From NCBI GenBank assembly GCA_045430345.1, contig JAILXT010000002.1:496001-560000 (forward strand): a DNA stretch of 64,000 nt, read 5' to 3'. Made by a program: the position numbers and the translations under genes. This DNA is from Agarilytica sp045430345 (GTDB lineage: Bacteria; Pseudomonadota; Gammaproteobacteria; Pseudomonadales; Cellvibrionaceae). Shown piece after piece: positions 34,209 through 42,993 of the stretch (the stretch's first letter is position 1; each line of letters starts with the position of its first letter). Under the pieces are notes generated by a model. That model did no database searches, was not told the origin of the DNA, and was given only the letters and a program-made list of their open reading frames with translations.

Positions 34209-34978
34209 TTCCCGGCCCCTTGTGTTAATGTGCCGCCAAGGGAGACAAATGTTTTTTGGTCGATCGCATTAAATTTAATACGGTCACCTACCGAAAATAA
34301 ACAGCATGTTTGAATGGGGTGTGTGAGGTCGATGAGATCGGTTGGGCAGCGGCCAATAATATTCCAGCCGCCGGGGGATTCCTTGGGATAAACACCCGTT
34401 TGTGCACCCGCGATACCAACGGAGCCTTTCGCGACTTGTGCGCGTGGTGTTGCAAGGCGGGGCGTTCTCAGCTCTGGTGCAACGAACCCCATGTAAGCAA
34501 AACCTGGCGCAAAGCCCATGGCGTAAATGCGATAGGTTTTCTCTGTATGTTTTTGAATAAGCGTGTCGATAGAGATCTTATGAGTGTCTGCAATGATATG
34601 TAAATCTGGTCCGGTTTCTTCACTGTAATAAACAGGCACCTCAATGATTTTGTTGTTTGTGCCTTGCTCGTTTAATGGGTTTGGCGAGCGTATGAACGTG
34701 TGCCAGCATGTTTCGATGATGTGCTTGAGTGTGTTGGCGCGGAGCTGTAGAAAATCGTAATAAAGAATAAGTGAACGATAAGATGTGACGTGATCTTTGA
34801 CGAGACTGGGATGCGAAGCACTAAGTTGCGCTAATAGGGCAGTTCTAAATGTTGAGATAAATTGCGCTATTTCTGGGGTAGGTGTTGCGAGTGTATCGCC
34901 GAATTCAATTGAAATCGTATTTTCGTTTAATGGCGTAATCGCGATTTCAGGAATGTGCTGCATTGTTATCGTGTTCAT
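34205..34978 (-). CDS. pxpB: 5-oxoprolinase subunit B (KipI-like)
   Basis: 257 residues. PxpB pairs with PxpC as the cyclophilin-like half of the complex. The hallmark segment is GFAPGFAYMGFVAPELRTPR (about 155-174), followed by GSVGIAGAQTGVYPKESPGGWNIIGRCP. The annotated start at 34978 overlaps the end of pxpA by 32 bases. The ATG at 34963 (MQHIPEIAI) would shorten the overlap and is possible. Homologues in Bacillus (KipI) also inhibit a sporulation kinase, but in proteobacteria the pxpABC arrangement points to oxoproline metabolism. Confidence 0.93.
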   Translation of the reverse strand: MNTITMQHIPEIAITPLNENTISIEFGDTLATPTPEIAQFISTFRTALLAQLSASHPSLVKDHVTSYRSLILYYDFLQLRANTLKHIIETCWHTFIRSPNPLNEQGTNNKIIEVPVYYSEETGPDLHIIADTHKISIDTLIQKHTEKTYRIYAMGFAPGFAYMGFVAPELRTPRLATPRAQVAKGSVGIAGAQTGVYPKESPGGWNIIGRCPTDLIDLTHPIQTCCLFSVGDRIKFNAIDQKTFVSLGGTLTQGAGK

Positions 34979-35678
34979 CTTCGGCGAGCGCCGCTTTTAT
35001 CGCAACGGCAGCATCAATCGCATTGGGGCTATCGCTGTGTAGGCAAAGGGTCTCGGCAGAAAGTGCCAGCCATTTTCCGCTTTCCGTATAAAGCCCGTTT
35101 CGGAAACAAATATGTTTTGCTTGGTTCACGCTTTTATCAATCGTGTCGTGCGTCGCGTGGGCTAATTTACGTGAAACCAAGGTGCCGATATCGGTATAGG
35201 CGCGGTCAGCAAAGGCTTCTGAAATAATACGGCTGTCGTTGGAGGCTTGGTCGCTAGTGCCAATTGTGGCCTGCATGACTAAGGGAAGGTCAAAGGTTTT
35301 AGATACCTCGAGCAGGGTTGAGTAAACCGCCTCTTGATGCCAAGCATCGTTATAGAGCGCACCGTGGGGTTTGATGTAGTGCAGTGGAGCGGAGAAAGAT
35401 TTACTTGCCTGTTGCAGTTGTTCGACTTGTTCACACAGGCTTTCGAATAGCGGTGTGGCTTCGATGGCCATGCTGGCGCGGCCAAAATTTTCTCTGTCGG
35501 GGTAGCTCGGATGGGCGCCAATGGTGACGTGGTAATCTAACGCGAGCGCTATTGCTCGCGCCATGGAGCTCTGGTCTCCGGTATGGCCACCACAGGCGAT
35601 GCTGGCCATATCAATGTGAGGCATGAGTGCGGCGTCGATCTCGTCGAGGCCCTCACCCAGGTCACAGTTGAGTTTCAT
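34947..35678 (-). CDS. pxpA: 5-oxoprolinase subunit A (LamB/YcsF family)
   Basis: 243 residues, family length. The start MKLNCDLGEGLDEIDAALMP is diagnostic, followed by the conserved ASIACGGHTGDQSSM and VTIGAHPSYPDRENFGR segments with the metal-site His and Asp residues. The subunit holds the ring-opening site of the ATP-dependent 5-oxoprolinase. It is the first gene of pxpA-pxpB-pxpC on the minus strand and begins 12 bases after the stop of the small membrane gene. Confidence 0.94.
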   Translation of the reverse strand: MKLNCDLGEGLDEIDAALMPHIDMASIACGGHTGDQSSMARAIALALDYHVTIGAHPSYPDRENFGRASMAIEATPLFESLCEQVEQLQQASKSFSAPLHYIKPHGALYNDAWHQEAVYSTLLEVSKTFDLPLVMQATIGTSDQASNDSRIISEAFADRAYTDIGTLVSRKLAHATHDTIDKSVNQAKHICFRNGLYTESGKWLALSAETLCLHSDSPNAIDAAVAIKAALAEDEHDNNAAHS

Positions 35679-35690
35679 ATCAGGCGGGGA

Positions 35691-35918
35691 TTAAAGAATC
35701 CCAAATACGACGAGGATCCAACCGATGATGGTTAGCGCCATTGCGCCTTTTGCTTTTTCCCATGAGAAGAAGCAGTAAATGTAAGAAAGTACGGGTAAGA
35801 ATACGGTGGTTAGTCCCCAAGTGTAGTCATCTTCGAAAGATGTAAACAAAAGTTGAACCCAACCAGCAAGAATCATGATGGCGCCAAAGGTTACTAAAAC
35901 GGCGGAAATTGGATCCAT
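35691..35918 (-). CDS. Small three-helix membrane protein
   Basis: 75 residues made of three hydrophobic segments (about 4-27, 35-52, 57-75) with a short acidic loop (SFEDDYTW). An ATG at 35918 is preceded by AGGA at seven bases (complement of tcctcatta). It ends 12 bases before pxpA and might be the first gene of that operon, perhaps helping substrate or ion movement; this is only a guess from position. No family is recognised. Confidence 0.6.
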   Translation of the reverse strand: MDPISAVLVTFGAIMILAGWVQLLFTSFEDDYTWGLTTVFLPVLSYIYCFFSWEKAKGAMALTIIGWILVVFGIL

Positions 35919-36014
35919 TAGGTAGTCCTCATTATCAATATTGCGATCGACATCCCGTACTTAACGGGCTGCCATGGAAAATTAGCGGCGTATTCTACCA
36001 GGTTGATTGGCGAT

Positions 36015-36452
36015 TTACATGTCCAATAAAAAGGTCACGGGGCCGTCGTTCAGTAGGGAAACCTTCATATCTGCTGCAAATCGCCCTTCTTCAATTTTAG
36101 TGTGTTTCTGGCGAAGCAGGGCGACAAATTGCCCGTACAATTTTTCTGCATCGACGGGTGTTGCTGCGCTTGAGAAGCTTGGTCGCAGCCCCTTTTTGGT
36201 ATCTGCTGCCAGGGTGAATTGAGATATGGTGAGGACTCCGCCGTTGATATCGGCGGTGCTCAAGTTCATCTTGCCTTCGTCATCGGGAAAAATGCGATAT
36301 GCCAGTATTTTGGTGGCCATTCTCTCAAGAATATCGGGGGTGTCGTGTTTCTCTATGCCCGCGAAAATAAGGATGCCTCGATCAATCTTGCCGAGGGTTT
36401 GCTCTTCGACGACCACTGACGCATGGGCTACACGCTGTATAAGTGCTTTCAT
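36015..36452 (-). CDS. dtd: D-aminoacyl-tRNA deacylase
   Basis: 145 residues from the ATG at 36452, exactly the family length; an in-frame start at 36548 would add 32 residues without homology. It hydrolyses D-amino acids and glycine wrongly attached to tRNA. Motifs include MKALIQRVAHASVVVEEQTL at the N-terminus, the active-site stretch SQFTLAADTKKGLRPSF (about 78-94) and the Gly-Pro loop NDGPVTFLLDM at the end. It is divergent from the SRPBCC gene, with 70 bases between their starts. Confidence 0.96.
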   Translation of the reverse strand: MKALIQRVAHASVVVEEQTLGKIDRGILIFAGIEKHDTPDILERMATKILAYRIFPDDEGKMNLSTADINGGVLTISQFTLAADTKKGLRPSFSSAATPVDAEKLYGQFVALLRQKHTKIEEGRFAADMKVSLLNDGPVTFLLDM

Positions 36453-36522
36453 GTGAAGTATTGGATAGAAATGTCTCGAATGTGATGCTAAATTGAGGAA
36501 ATAATCTTCAAATAACACGCTT

Positions 36523-37044
36523 GTGAATAGCAAAAGTATGCCACGCATCCAGGTAGAAGCGCTAATTTCGGTTGACCGAAACCAACTTTACCACCTCGCG
36601 GAAGATTATACGCGTCGTTTGGAGTGGGATCGTTTTGCCGCTCGGATTCGTTTTGAGCATGGTGCTATTACATCGACGATTGGCTTTGCCGGTACCGCTC
36701 ACCTCTTAAACCCGTTTCGTATGCGGGTTGAGCATGTCAGCTTGGCTGCGCCGTCAATGATCGCGATCAACATGCTGGAAGGCCCCGCCTTTTTTTCTAA
36801 GTTAAAAAGTATTTGGCGCTTTGAGTCATTGGAAGAGAGTGTCACAAAAGTCGTGTTAACGTGTGAGTTTCGATCGCGATGGCCTATTGTGAATAAGGCG
36901 ATTGATCCTCTTCTTGCCAAGGTGTTGGTGCGCGATGCGGAGCGTATTCTCGAAGATTTTAAATACGCGGCAGAAGATACCGATGTATTGAGTCGTATGA
37001 GCGAGAGTGCGTTTAGTGCGGGTGGTATTGCCGCTGCGGGGTAA
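36523..37044 (+). CDS. SRPBCC-fold (START/polyketide-cyclase-like) protein
   Basis: 173 residues, cytoplasmic. It begins IQVEALISVDRNQLYHLAEDYTRRLEWDRF, the usual first strand and helix of the SRPBCC ligand-binding fold, and ends with the long C-terminal helix (LAKVLVRDAERILEDFKYA; about 135-153). The start is GTG at 36523 or ATG at 36538. Such proteins bind hydrophobic ligands; no specific ligand can be named. It converges with the beta-propeller gene. Confidence 0.75.
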   Translation: MNSKSMPRIQVEALISVDRNQLYHLAEDYTRRLEWDRFAARIRFEHGAITSTIGFAGTAHLLNPFRMRVEHVSLAAPSMIAINMLEGPAFFSKLKSIWRFESLEESVTKVVLTCEFRSRWPIVNKAIDPLLAKVLVRDAERILEDFKYAAEDTDVLSRMSESAFSAGGIAAAG

Positions 37045-37094
37045 ACGATATTCCCGTCAGCGGCGTTATGCGGTGTGTTCGTGATTTAAGTGAT

Positions 37095-39185
37095 TTAGTG
37101 AGGCCCAGTCGCCGTTTCTGGGTTGGTCCAAAAGCCTGCCCAAATAAAATCACCGTGAGCATAGTAGACCGCATCATCGTGCAGGATACTGCGGTCGATA
37201 CCTGAATAATTCGGCCATGTGCGTTCTTCGTCTGCAGATTCCGAGGTAATGTTTCCTACAAAGCTGAGGTCAGCTGAACTTTCGCCCGAGTTACTTAAGC
37301 CGTTAATTTCGAACAAGTGCAAGGCATCTCCCTGCCATCGCCAATTCTCATCGTAAACGCTGATGGGGAATGAGAAACGGAGCTGGTCTGCATTTGCCTG
37401 TAAAAAGCTGATGGCCCGTAAATCATACAGTGCTGGTGACCAAGAGCCTCGGCTGCCGAATGTTTCGCTGCCGATAAGTTCCGGGGATGACATATCGCGG
37501 ACATCAAACAGACTAGCTTTTATGCCTCGCGCAACACCTTCGTCATTTGCATCTTGGCCGATGCCCAGTAAATAACGATCGCCAATGGGGTGAAGGTAAG
37601 TTGAGAAGCCGGGCACCTCAAGTTCCCCTGCTATTTGTGGGTTCGCCGTATCACTTAAATCCAGCACGTAGAGGGGATCGGTACGCATAAAGGTGACGAT
37701 GTAGGCTTGTTCACCGACGAACCGCACCGAGAATATATCTTCGCCGGGTTTACCTATGGGGGCTGGGGCGTCGTCGTTAGGTAATTCAGCCACTAAGCGC
37801 ATTTCATCTGTGGAGCTGCTGTCTTCCAGTATGCTGAGGCGATGTATTGGATCTCCTGTGAAGCTATTTTCGGTGGTGACGATACGTAAGTGGTTATTGT
37901 ATTCGTCCATACGAAACGAGGGGTCTTGCCAGCCCAGCCAGCCGGGTACTGTGCCGGTAGAGCGGTAGCTGATTTGGTCGCCAAGATTAAATTTATGGAT
38001 AACCGTATAGCTGGAGAAGCTTTCTCCGGCGTTTTCCCATGTGCCGTACTTGGAGCCGCCGAGGTATAAGGCATCTTGGTTTGCGTAGAGACCATTTACT
38101 TGAGCGTTAAGGCAGTTGACCGAGCTGATTTCGCCAAGGTCGAGATCGATGGCGATTACGGAAGTAATTGCCGCATAGCCGTGCCGATCTTCCAGGTTGG
38201 CTGGAACGAGGCAAGCGTCGGGTCGCATAAGTGTCGTTGCTTCGGCGCCATTGATCGACACCGTGGGAAGTAGGTCATCTAAGGTCAATGCCCCGATGGT
38301 TTGCTCATTCTCTTCCGCGTCTTCTTCCGAGGAGAAATAGTATTGGATGGTGGGTAAATAGGGGAAATAGTTACTCACAAGGTAAAGCGTGTTACCGATT
38401 TTTCGGCTGTTATTAATATAGCCGTCTATTTCGATGGAGTAGCTTTGTGTTGGGTTGCTAGGGTCTTGAACGTCGTAGCCGATAATTTCGATTTTTTCTT
38501 CGGCGGGCATGTAAATATCTGCTGCCATTAGGCCTTCGGTAAAGCCGGGTCTGCCATAGCTCGCGTGGTTGCGTAGGGTGATGAGTTTGTCGCTGCCGGT
38601 GTTGTCGGTTGATTCCGTTAGGTATAGCGTGTTGATGCTTCCCCAGTATTCATCGTCGACGGGGATGGTGGCGATTTCCTCTACTTGAGCACTGTCGGGT
38701 GTCGTTTCTAATATGCGTATTCCGGGGGTGCCAGTGATACTGCGATCGCTGATGCTGTTGTAGCCGTTAATCGACATGTACAAATAATTACCGTCGTATT
38801 TAATAAAATCTGATTCGTCTACGCCGGCAACGTGGGTGTTGGTTGTGGAAAAATCGCCGCCGGATGCGTCAGCGCTTGCAACTTCAGATATGGCATCCAG
38901 TTCTAGGGTTGTGTTGATGCCGTCGCCCAGGCGAAGCGGCATAATATCAATATCGCTGACCGATACATTGACGCGAATACCGTTTTTAAGGTGATGTAGG
39001 AGTTCCGATTCACTGGCGTATTTGAGCTGTGTGGGCTCGATGCTTGTTTTTTGCAGGGTATGGTACTCGTCTGGCGAGATCGTAAGGTTTAATGCGTTCG
39101 TGTCAGCGTTGTCATCGCTGCCGCCACACGCGCTAATCACGCCGCACACGGTTATTGCAGCGATAGTTTTATAAGAACGGTACAT
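37095..39185 (-). CDS. Secreted beta-propeller domain lipoprotein
   Basis: 696 residues. A signal peptide ends in VCGVISACGGSDDN, a lipobox with Cys 20 followed by an acidic tail. The remainder matches the bacterial secreted beta-propeller family (Pfam Beta_propel): THVAGVDESDFIKYDGNYLYMS is its hallmark segment (about 112-133; key part GVDESDFIKYDG), and repeats such as RILETTPDS and IHKFNLGDQISYRSTGTVPG mark blades. In other organisms the same domain is carried on surface or extracellular proteins. Function here is unknown; a role at the cell surface is likely. Confidence 0.85.
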   Translation of the reverse strand: MYRSYKTIAAITVCGVISACGGSDDNADTNALNLTISPDEYHTLQKTSIEPTQLKYASESELLHHLKNGIRVNVSVSDIDIMPLRLGDGINTTLELDAISEVASADASGGDFSTTNTHVAGVDESDFIKYDGNYLYMSINGYNSISDRSITGTPGIRILETTPDSAQVEEIATIPVDDEYWGSINTLYLTESTDNTGSDKLITLRNHASYGRPGFTEGLMAADIYMPAEEKIEIIGYDVQDPSNPTQSYSIEIDGYINNSRKIGNTLYLVSNYFPYLPTIQYYFSSEEDAEENEQTIGALTLDDLLPTVSINGAEATTLMRPDACLVPANLEDRHGYAAITSVIAIDLDLGEISSVNCLNAQVNGLYANQDALYLGGSKYGTWENAGESFSSYTVIHKFNLGDQISYRSTGTVPGWLGWQDPSFRMDEYNNHLRIVTTENSFTGDPIHRLSILEDSSSTDEMRLVAELPNDDAPAPIGKPGEDIFSVRFVGEQAYIVTFMRTDPLYVLDLSDTANPQIAGELEVPGFSTYLHPIGDRYLLGIGQDANDEGVARGIKASLFDVRDMSSPELIGSETFGSRGSWSPALYDLRAISFLQANADQLRFSFPISVYDENWRWQGDALHLFEINGLSNSGESSADLSFVGNITSESADEERTWPNYSGIDRSILHDDAVYYAHGDFIWAGFWTNPETATGPH

Positions 39186-39305
39186 GGTGGGTTCCCCAAT
39201 CGATTCGTAAATACTGTAGATTCATAATATTTATTTGGTGCAGTGTAATCTGTAAGCGAAGTGCGAAACGATGTTAAAAAATGTAAAGTGTGTTCTTCTC
39301 AGGTA

Positions 39306-39325
39306 CACCATCATTCGTGATGGTG
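39306..39325. promoter_or_regulatory. Perfect 8-bp inverted repeat with TTCG centre
   Basis: CACCATCATTCGTGATGGTG lies between the divergent beta-propeller lipoprotein and mipA genes, 120 bases upstream of the former's start. It may be an operator or form an RNA hairpin in either transcript. No T run follows on either strand, so it is not a classical terminator. Confidence 0.4.
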
Positions 39326-39442
39326 GGGCGGAGTAAGAGGCTTTCTTGTTGCGCCTGAGTTGCTTACCAGAGAAAGGCGCTGAAAATCTGCGTTGAGTAT
39401 AAAAACGTCCTCGCAATAAAGCGATGTATTGGTGCTTAGAGT

Positions 39443-39456
39443 TACAAATCTTTACA
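39443..39456 (+). promoter_or_regulatory. Candidate RstA-type box (TACA-N6-TACA)
   Basis: The sequence TACAAATCTTTACA has two TACA direct repeats exactly 10 bases apart, the layout of the E. coli RstA box (TACATNTNGTTACA). It lies about 95-110 bases before mipA, whose cluster encodes an RstAB-like two-component system. The match is to spacing and half-sites; the middle bases match only partly. Confidence 0.4.
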
Positions 39457-39551
39457 CTTTTTAGCGAAATAACCATAGATTGAAACCTTGGGAATAGAGA
39501 AGATAACCTATCGTCATTTATTCCGCGCCGAGTAAGGTGAGAGAGGCAAGC

Positions 39552-40535
39552 TTGCAAGTTAAACGAATATTCCTGGTCTGTGCATGCGCCCTGTTGTTCG
39601 CATGGCATGTACACGCGGATGAACCGTCATGCCTAGAAGCCGGTGATGGTTGTGTGGCGGTGGGAGAGTGGGATGTATCTGTGGGGCTTGGCATTGGGCG
39701 TCGGAGCAACCCCGTTCTTTCTAACGACGATATTCCCATCTATATTCTCCCCAGCATCAGCTACTACGGTAAACGCCTATTCTGGGAAACCGATACCGTT
39801 GGTTTTACGCTTTTCGAGTCCCCTCGTTCACTTTTTAGTGTCATTACGACGGTGAGTTATGATCAAACCTATTTTAATGACTGGGGAATCGGTAATTTTT
39901 CGATTGAAGGCGGCGGTGGGCGCAGTGGTAGTGCTCTGAGCTTACAAACGGAAGCGAATGGGCAGGTTTCTGGCGAGCTAGTCGCGCCGAATGAAAGTTT
40001 AGAGGGGGGACAGGCTTTCGATCCGGCTGGCGATGGTGTTTTTGATGGCCCTGTTGTTGATGACGGTGATTCAGAAGTTATCGATCTGGATGAATTGCAT
40101 GATCGAGATATGGCGGCACTTTCCGGCTTTGAATATCTTTACGATTACAAAAATGTGGGTGTAAGTTTACAGGTATTAAAGGATGTAAGCGGTGTGCATA
40201 ATGGATTGCAGGTGCGCACAGGGTTGGCCGCGTATTTTAATCGTCAAAAATATGAATATACATTTTCGGTCGGCGCCGAGTGGAAAGACAGTGAAACGCA
40301 AGACTATTATTACGGCGTCCGTGAAGACGAAGTTGAAAATGATCGTCTTGCCTACATCGTTGACGATGACTGGTCATATTATGCCAAGTTCGATTGGCGT
40401 TACCGAGCATCCAAACACTGGGAGTGGCGAGCCGTTGTGCATCATCGGTGGCTGGGAGACGAAGTCAAAAATAGCCCTTTGGTAGATGGCGCGACGACTA
40501 CAGCGGTATTCTTTGGGGGGGTGTATCATTTTTAA
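39552..40535 (+). CDS. MipA/OmpV-family outer-membrane protein
   Basis: About 327 residues. The signal peptide (MQVKRIFLVCACALLFAWHVHA) is followed by beta-strand-rich sequence typical of an outer-membrane barrel: WDVSVGLGIGRRSNPVLSND, YILPSISYYGKRLFWETDTVGFTLFE near the N-terminus and the closing strand TTTAVFFGGVYHF ending in Phe. The TTG at 39552 has GAGAGG five bases upstream; the GTG at 39537 is the alternative. MipA scaffolds murein enzymes in E. coli, while OmpV relatives are osmo- or nutrient-responsive. A long acidic Gly-rich insert at about 110-190 (GDGVFDGPVVDDGDSEVIDL) probably forms an extracellular loop that binds cations. Control by the RstAB-like pair downstream is likely. Confidence 0.85.
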   Translation: MQVKRIFLVCACALLFAWHVHADEPSCLEAGDGCVAVGEWDVSVGLGIGRRSNPVLSNDDIPIYILPSISYYGKRLFWETDTVGFTLFESPRSLFSVITTVSYDQTYFNDWGIGNFSIEGGGGRSGSALSLQTEANGQVSGELVAPNESLEGGQAFDPAGDGVFDGPVVDDGDSEVIDLDELHDRDMAALSGFEYLYDYKNVGVSLQVLKDVSGVHNGLQVRTGLAAYFNRQKYEYTFSVGAEWKDSETQDYYYGVREDEVENDRLAYIVDDDWSYYAKFDWRYRASKHWEWRAVVHHRWLGDEVKNSPLVDGATTTAVFFGGVYHF

Positions 40536-40932
40536 ATCCCCTGTTTCTTTTTTCGGTGTTTTTATTTTTATAGTGGGCACTAGTTTTGCGGAAGCAAACG
40601 ATAATTTGCCACTTATCCAGTTTTCAATAAAACCGCGTCTCTGTGTTTTGTCTGATGGCGAGGAAATATGCGAAGACGAATTGGAGATTAAATGGACGGC
40701 AGATTATCGTCGTTCCCTGTGTTTATATCGGAGCGATAGAGAAATACCGCTTCAGTGTTGGGAAAATAAAAACTCCGGTGAGCATTACATTACCATCGCA
40801 GCATCACGAAATGTGGATTTCCAATTGAAGGAAGTGGGGAACAAACAGTTGCTCGTCACAGAGGCGTTTGAAGTGGTGCACGACAACGCACAATATCGTC
40901 GACGTCGTCGTAATGCCTGGAGCTTTTTTTAG
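40486..40932 (+). CDS. DUF3019 family exported protein
   Basis: 148 residues. A hydrophobic export signal (about 15-35: FKSPVSFFGVFIFIVGTSFA) precedes a domain with the DUF3019 pattern: IKPRLCVLSDGEEICEDELEIKW, then SLCLYRSDREIPLQCWEN. The four Cys suggest two disulfides. The C-terminus is very basic (YRRRRRNAW). It overlaps mipA by 50 bases in another frame if the ATG at 40486 is used; TTG at 40513 is a later option. DUF3019 genes commonly lie between MipA/OmpV and an RstAB-like pair, suggesting a role as periplasmic input to the kinase. Confidence 0.75.
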   Translation: MARRLQRYSLGGCIIFKSPVSFFGVFIFIVGTSFAEANDNLPLIQFSIKPRLCVLSDGEEICEDELEIKWTADYRRSLCLYRSDREIPLQCWENKNSGEHYITIAASRNVDFQLKEVGNKQLLVTEAFEVVHDNAQYRRRRRNAWSFF

Positions 40933-40954
40933 TGATCAGTATTGAGTGTATGGT

Positions 40955-41644
40955 ATGAGCAGGATATTGCTCGCCGAAGATGATGAGCGATTAGCTCAGC
41001 TCGTAAAAGACTTTTTAGAGAATAACGGGTTTCAAGTAATCGTGGAGGGGGTGGGTCATAACATCCCTCGTTGCGTGACGGAACTTATGCCCGATATTGT
41101 TATTCTCGATATCATGTTGCCAGGGAAAGATGGTTTGACCATCTGCAAAGAAATACGGCCAAAATATGATGGTCCTATTTTAATGTTAACTGCGAGGGAT
41201 GCGGACGTAGATCAAATATTAGGCTTGGAGTTTGGTGCGGATGACTATGTGATTAAGCCTGCGGAGCCCCGAGTTCTATTGGCGCGTATTCGTGCGTTGC
41301 TAAGGCGTTACCATCACGAAGAAAAGCCAACTCAAGATGAGCTTGTCTTTGGTGAGTTAACGATTAATTTAGCGGCACGCAGTGCAAAACTGGCGGATGC
41401 CGATGTGACGCTGTCCAGTCATGAGTTTGACCTGCTTGTGGAGCTGGCCAAAAACGCCGGGAAAATTCTCTCTCGCGAATTTTTGTTTAATGCTATTTAT
41501 AGTCGCCCCTATGATGGCTTGGATCGCACTATCGATGTACGAGTTTCTCACATTCGAAAAAAGCTGAACGATAATGCGGAGATCCCTGAACGGATTAAAA
41601 CCGTTTGGGGGAAAGGCTATTTATTTGTATCTGATGCGTGGTAG
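40955..41644 (+). CDS. OmpR-family response regulator (RstA-like)
   Basis: 229 residues. Receiver domain about 1-120 with pocket LLAEDDERL, phospho-acceptor Asp in IVILDIMLPGKDG (about 53), and LTARD. In place of the common KPF after the conserved Lys it has KPAEPRVLLARIRALLRR, as in RstA. The winged-helix DNA-binding domain covers about 130-229 (LSSHEFDLLVELAKNAGKILSRE, RTIDVRVSHIRKKL, GKGYLFV). ATG at 40955 is chosen over the GTG three codons earlier because homologues begin MSRILL. The kinase gene starts at the next base after its stop. Confidence 0.93.
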   Translation: MSRILLAEDDERLAQLVKDFLENNGFQVIVEGVGHNIPRCVTELMPDIVILDIMLPGKDGLTICKEIRPKYDGPILMLTARDADVDQILGLEFGADDYVIKPAEPRVLLARIRALLRRYHHEEKPTQDELVFGELTINLAARSAKLADADVTLSSHEFDLLVELAKNAGKILSREFLFNAIYSRPYDGLDRTIDVRVSHIRKKLNDNAEIPERIKTVWGKGYLFVSDAW

Positions 41645-42961
41645 GTGGTTGAGGTGAGTCGCGCATTTTTCTCGCTTTATGCCGTGATTGTTGTTTCTGT
41701 GATCCTGTTGGGTTGGGGCGCAGATAAACTGTGGCAGGCCTATAACCCGGAGCCACAAAACGAACCGTTCGAGAAACTTTTTTTTGACGTGCTTGATACG
41801 AACCCTCTGTGGGAAAGTACTCTCACTCCCTCCGCAATGGCCTCTCGCTTGGAAGTCGAGCTGGGCGAAAAGGTCACCGTTTATCAGTTAGATGATTTTG
41901 CTCAATCGGCGATGTTCTCTCGTTTGGAGGAGGGCGGCATTGTGAGTGTGTTTGATGAGCAAGGTGCTCGGTCTAGTTACAAGCGTATTTCGAATACGCG
42001 CATAGTGGTATGTATCGTTCAGTCGGATCGAGAAAATGAAAGTCGTCTCATGTATATCGCCTTGCTTACGGCATTTTATTTGGCAATTGCCGTGATCGTG
42101 TATTTTTGGGTGTGGCCATTATCACGGGACTTACGCATATTGCAAAACTATACACAGCGGGTGGGTGATGGTACGCCAGGGAAAGTGGCGTTGGGGCAGG
42201 GCTCAACGGTTTACAATCTGGCGGCGGCTTTCAATAAAATGTCGGAGCGTATAGACGAACTTTTAGCTTCCCATAAAGAGATGACCTACGCGGTTTCTCA
42301 TGAGTTGCGTACCCCTTTGGCTCGCATGAAATTCGCGCTGGAAATGGTGGATGTGAGTGATTGTGAAAATGAAGGCAAAAATACTAAACAGCTGAATAGC
42401 TTGCGTGAAGATATTGCCGAAATGGATTCGTTGATTAATGAACTGCTCGCCTATGCAGGGTTTGAACAGAAAAACCAAGCGTTAGATGTTAAGCAGGGGG
42501 ATTTAATTGCATTGCTAAAAAATTTGGTTGGCACAAATCAGGGTGCAGCCAGGGATGATTCAATAATCTGCGAAGTCGTGGACGAGCTGTCGGGGAAACA
42601 AGTGACGTGTGAATGGTATCTTATGGAGCGCTGCTTACATAATGTGATTCAAAACGCTTATAAGTTTACGTATGAAAAAATTCGTATTACGGCGGGTATG
42701 GATGAAAAGAAAGTCTGGGTCAGTGTCGAAGATGATGGGCCTGGCGTGTCGCCCGAAGATGAAGAAAAAGTTTTTCAAGCTTTCGTTCGGCTCCGACATG
42801 ATACTTCGGATAATCGCAGCGGTTTTGGTTTAGGCTTGGCCATTGTAAGCCGCATACTGAAGTGGCATCGCGGCGGTGCATATATTGAAACGTCTGAATT
42901 GGGGGGTGCCAAGTTTATACTGCAGTGGCCCAATGTTTCTTCGATCAGTGGCAACACATAG
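41645..42961 (+). CDS. Sensor histidine kinase (RstB-like)
   Basis: 438 residues. Membrane helices at about 7-25 and 135-157 enclose a periplasmic domain of about 110 residues. A HAMP region (about 158-210) and HisKA helix with His in TYAVSHELRTPLARMKFALE (about 222) follow, then an ATPase domain with NVIQNAYKF, SVEDDGPGVSPED and GFGLGLAIVSRILKWHRG. The start is GTG at 41645, adjacent to the regulator's stop, with a second GTG at 41654. The KWHRG-G ending is typical of RstB-like kinases. It should phosphorylate the regulator at 40955 and control mipA-DUF3019. Confidence 0.92.
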   Translation: MVEVSRAFFSLYAVIVVSVILLGWGADKLWQAYNPEPQNEPFEKLFFDVLDTNPLWESTLTPSAMASRLEVELGEKVTVYQLDDFAQSAMFSRLEEGGIVSVFDEQGARSSYKRISNTRIVVCIVQSDRENESRLMYIALLTAFYLAIAVIVYFWVWPLSRDLRILQNYTQRVGDGTPGKVALGQGSTVYNLAAAFNKMSERIDELLASHKEMTYAVSHELRTPLARMKFALEMVDVSDCENEGKNTKQLNSLREDIAEMDSLINELLAYAGFEQKNQALDVKQGDLIALLKNLVGTNQGAARDDSIICEVVDELSGKQVTCEWYLMERCLHNVIQNAYKFTYEKIRITAGMDEKKVWVSVEDDGPGVSPEDEEKVFQAFVRLRHDTSDNRSGFGLGLAIVSRILKWHRGGAYIETSELGGAKFILQWPNVSSISGNT

Positions 42962-42975
42962 GTGCATTGCCACTG
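42946..42975. repeat. Nine-base perfect inverted repeat spanning a stop codon
   Basis: CAGTGGCAA (42946-42954) and TTGCCACTG (42967-42975) enclose 12 bases that include the TAG stop of the kinase gene. The hairpin stands between convergent genes and may act as a weak terminator or mRNA end-protecting structure. No T run follows on the plus strand. Confidence 0.4.
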
Positions 42976-42993
42976 CATTTGTCGGTAAGTGCT

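Noticed and set aside
39231..39614. 127-codon minus-strand frame between the beta-propeller and mipA genes
   Set aside because: It overlaps the mipA start and signal peptide on the other strand, covers the probable promoter region and shows no domain.
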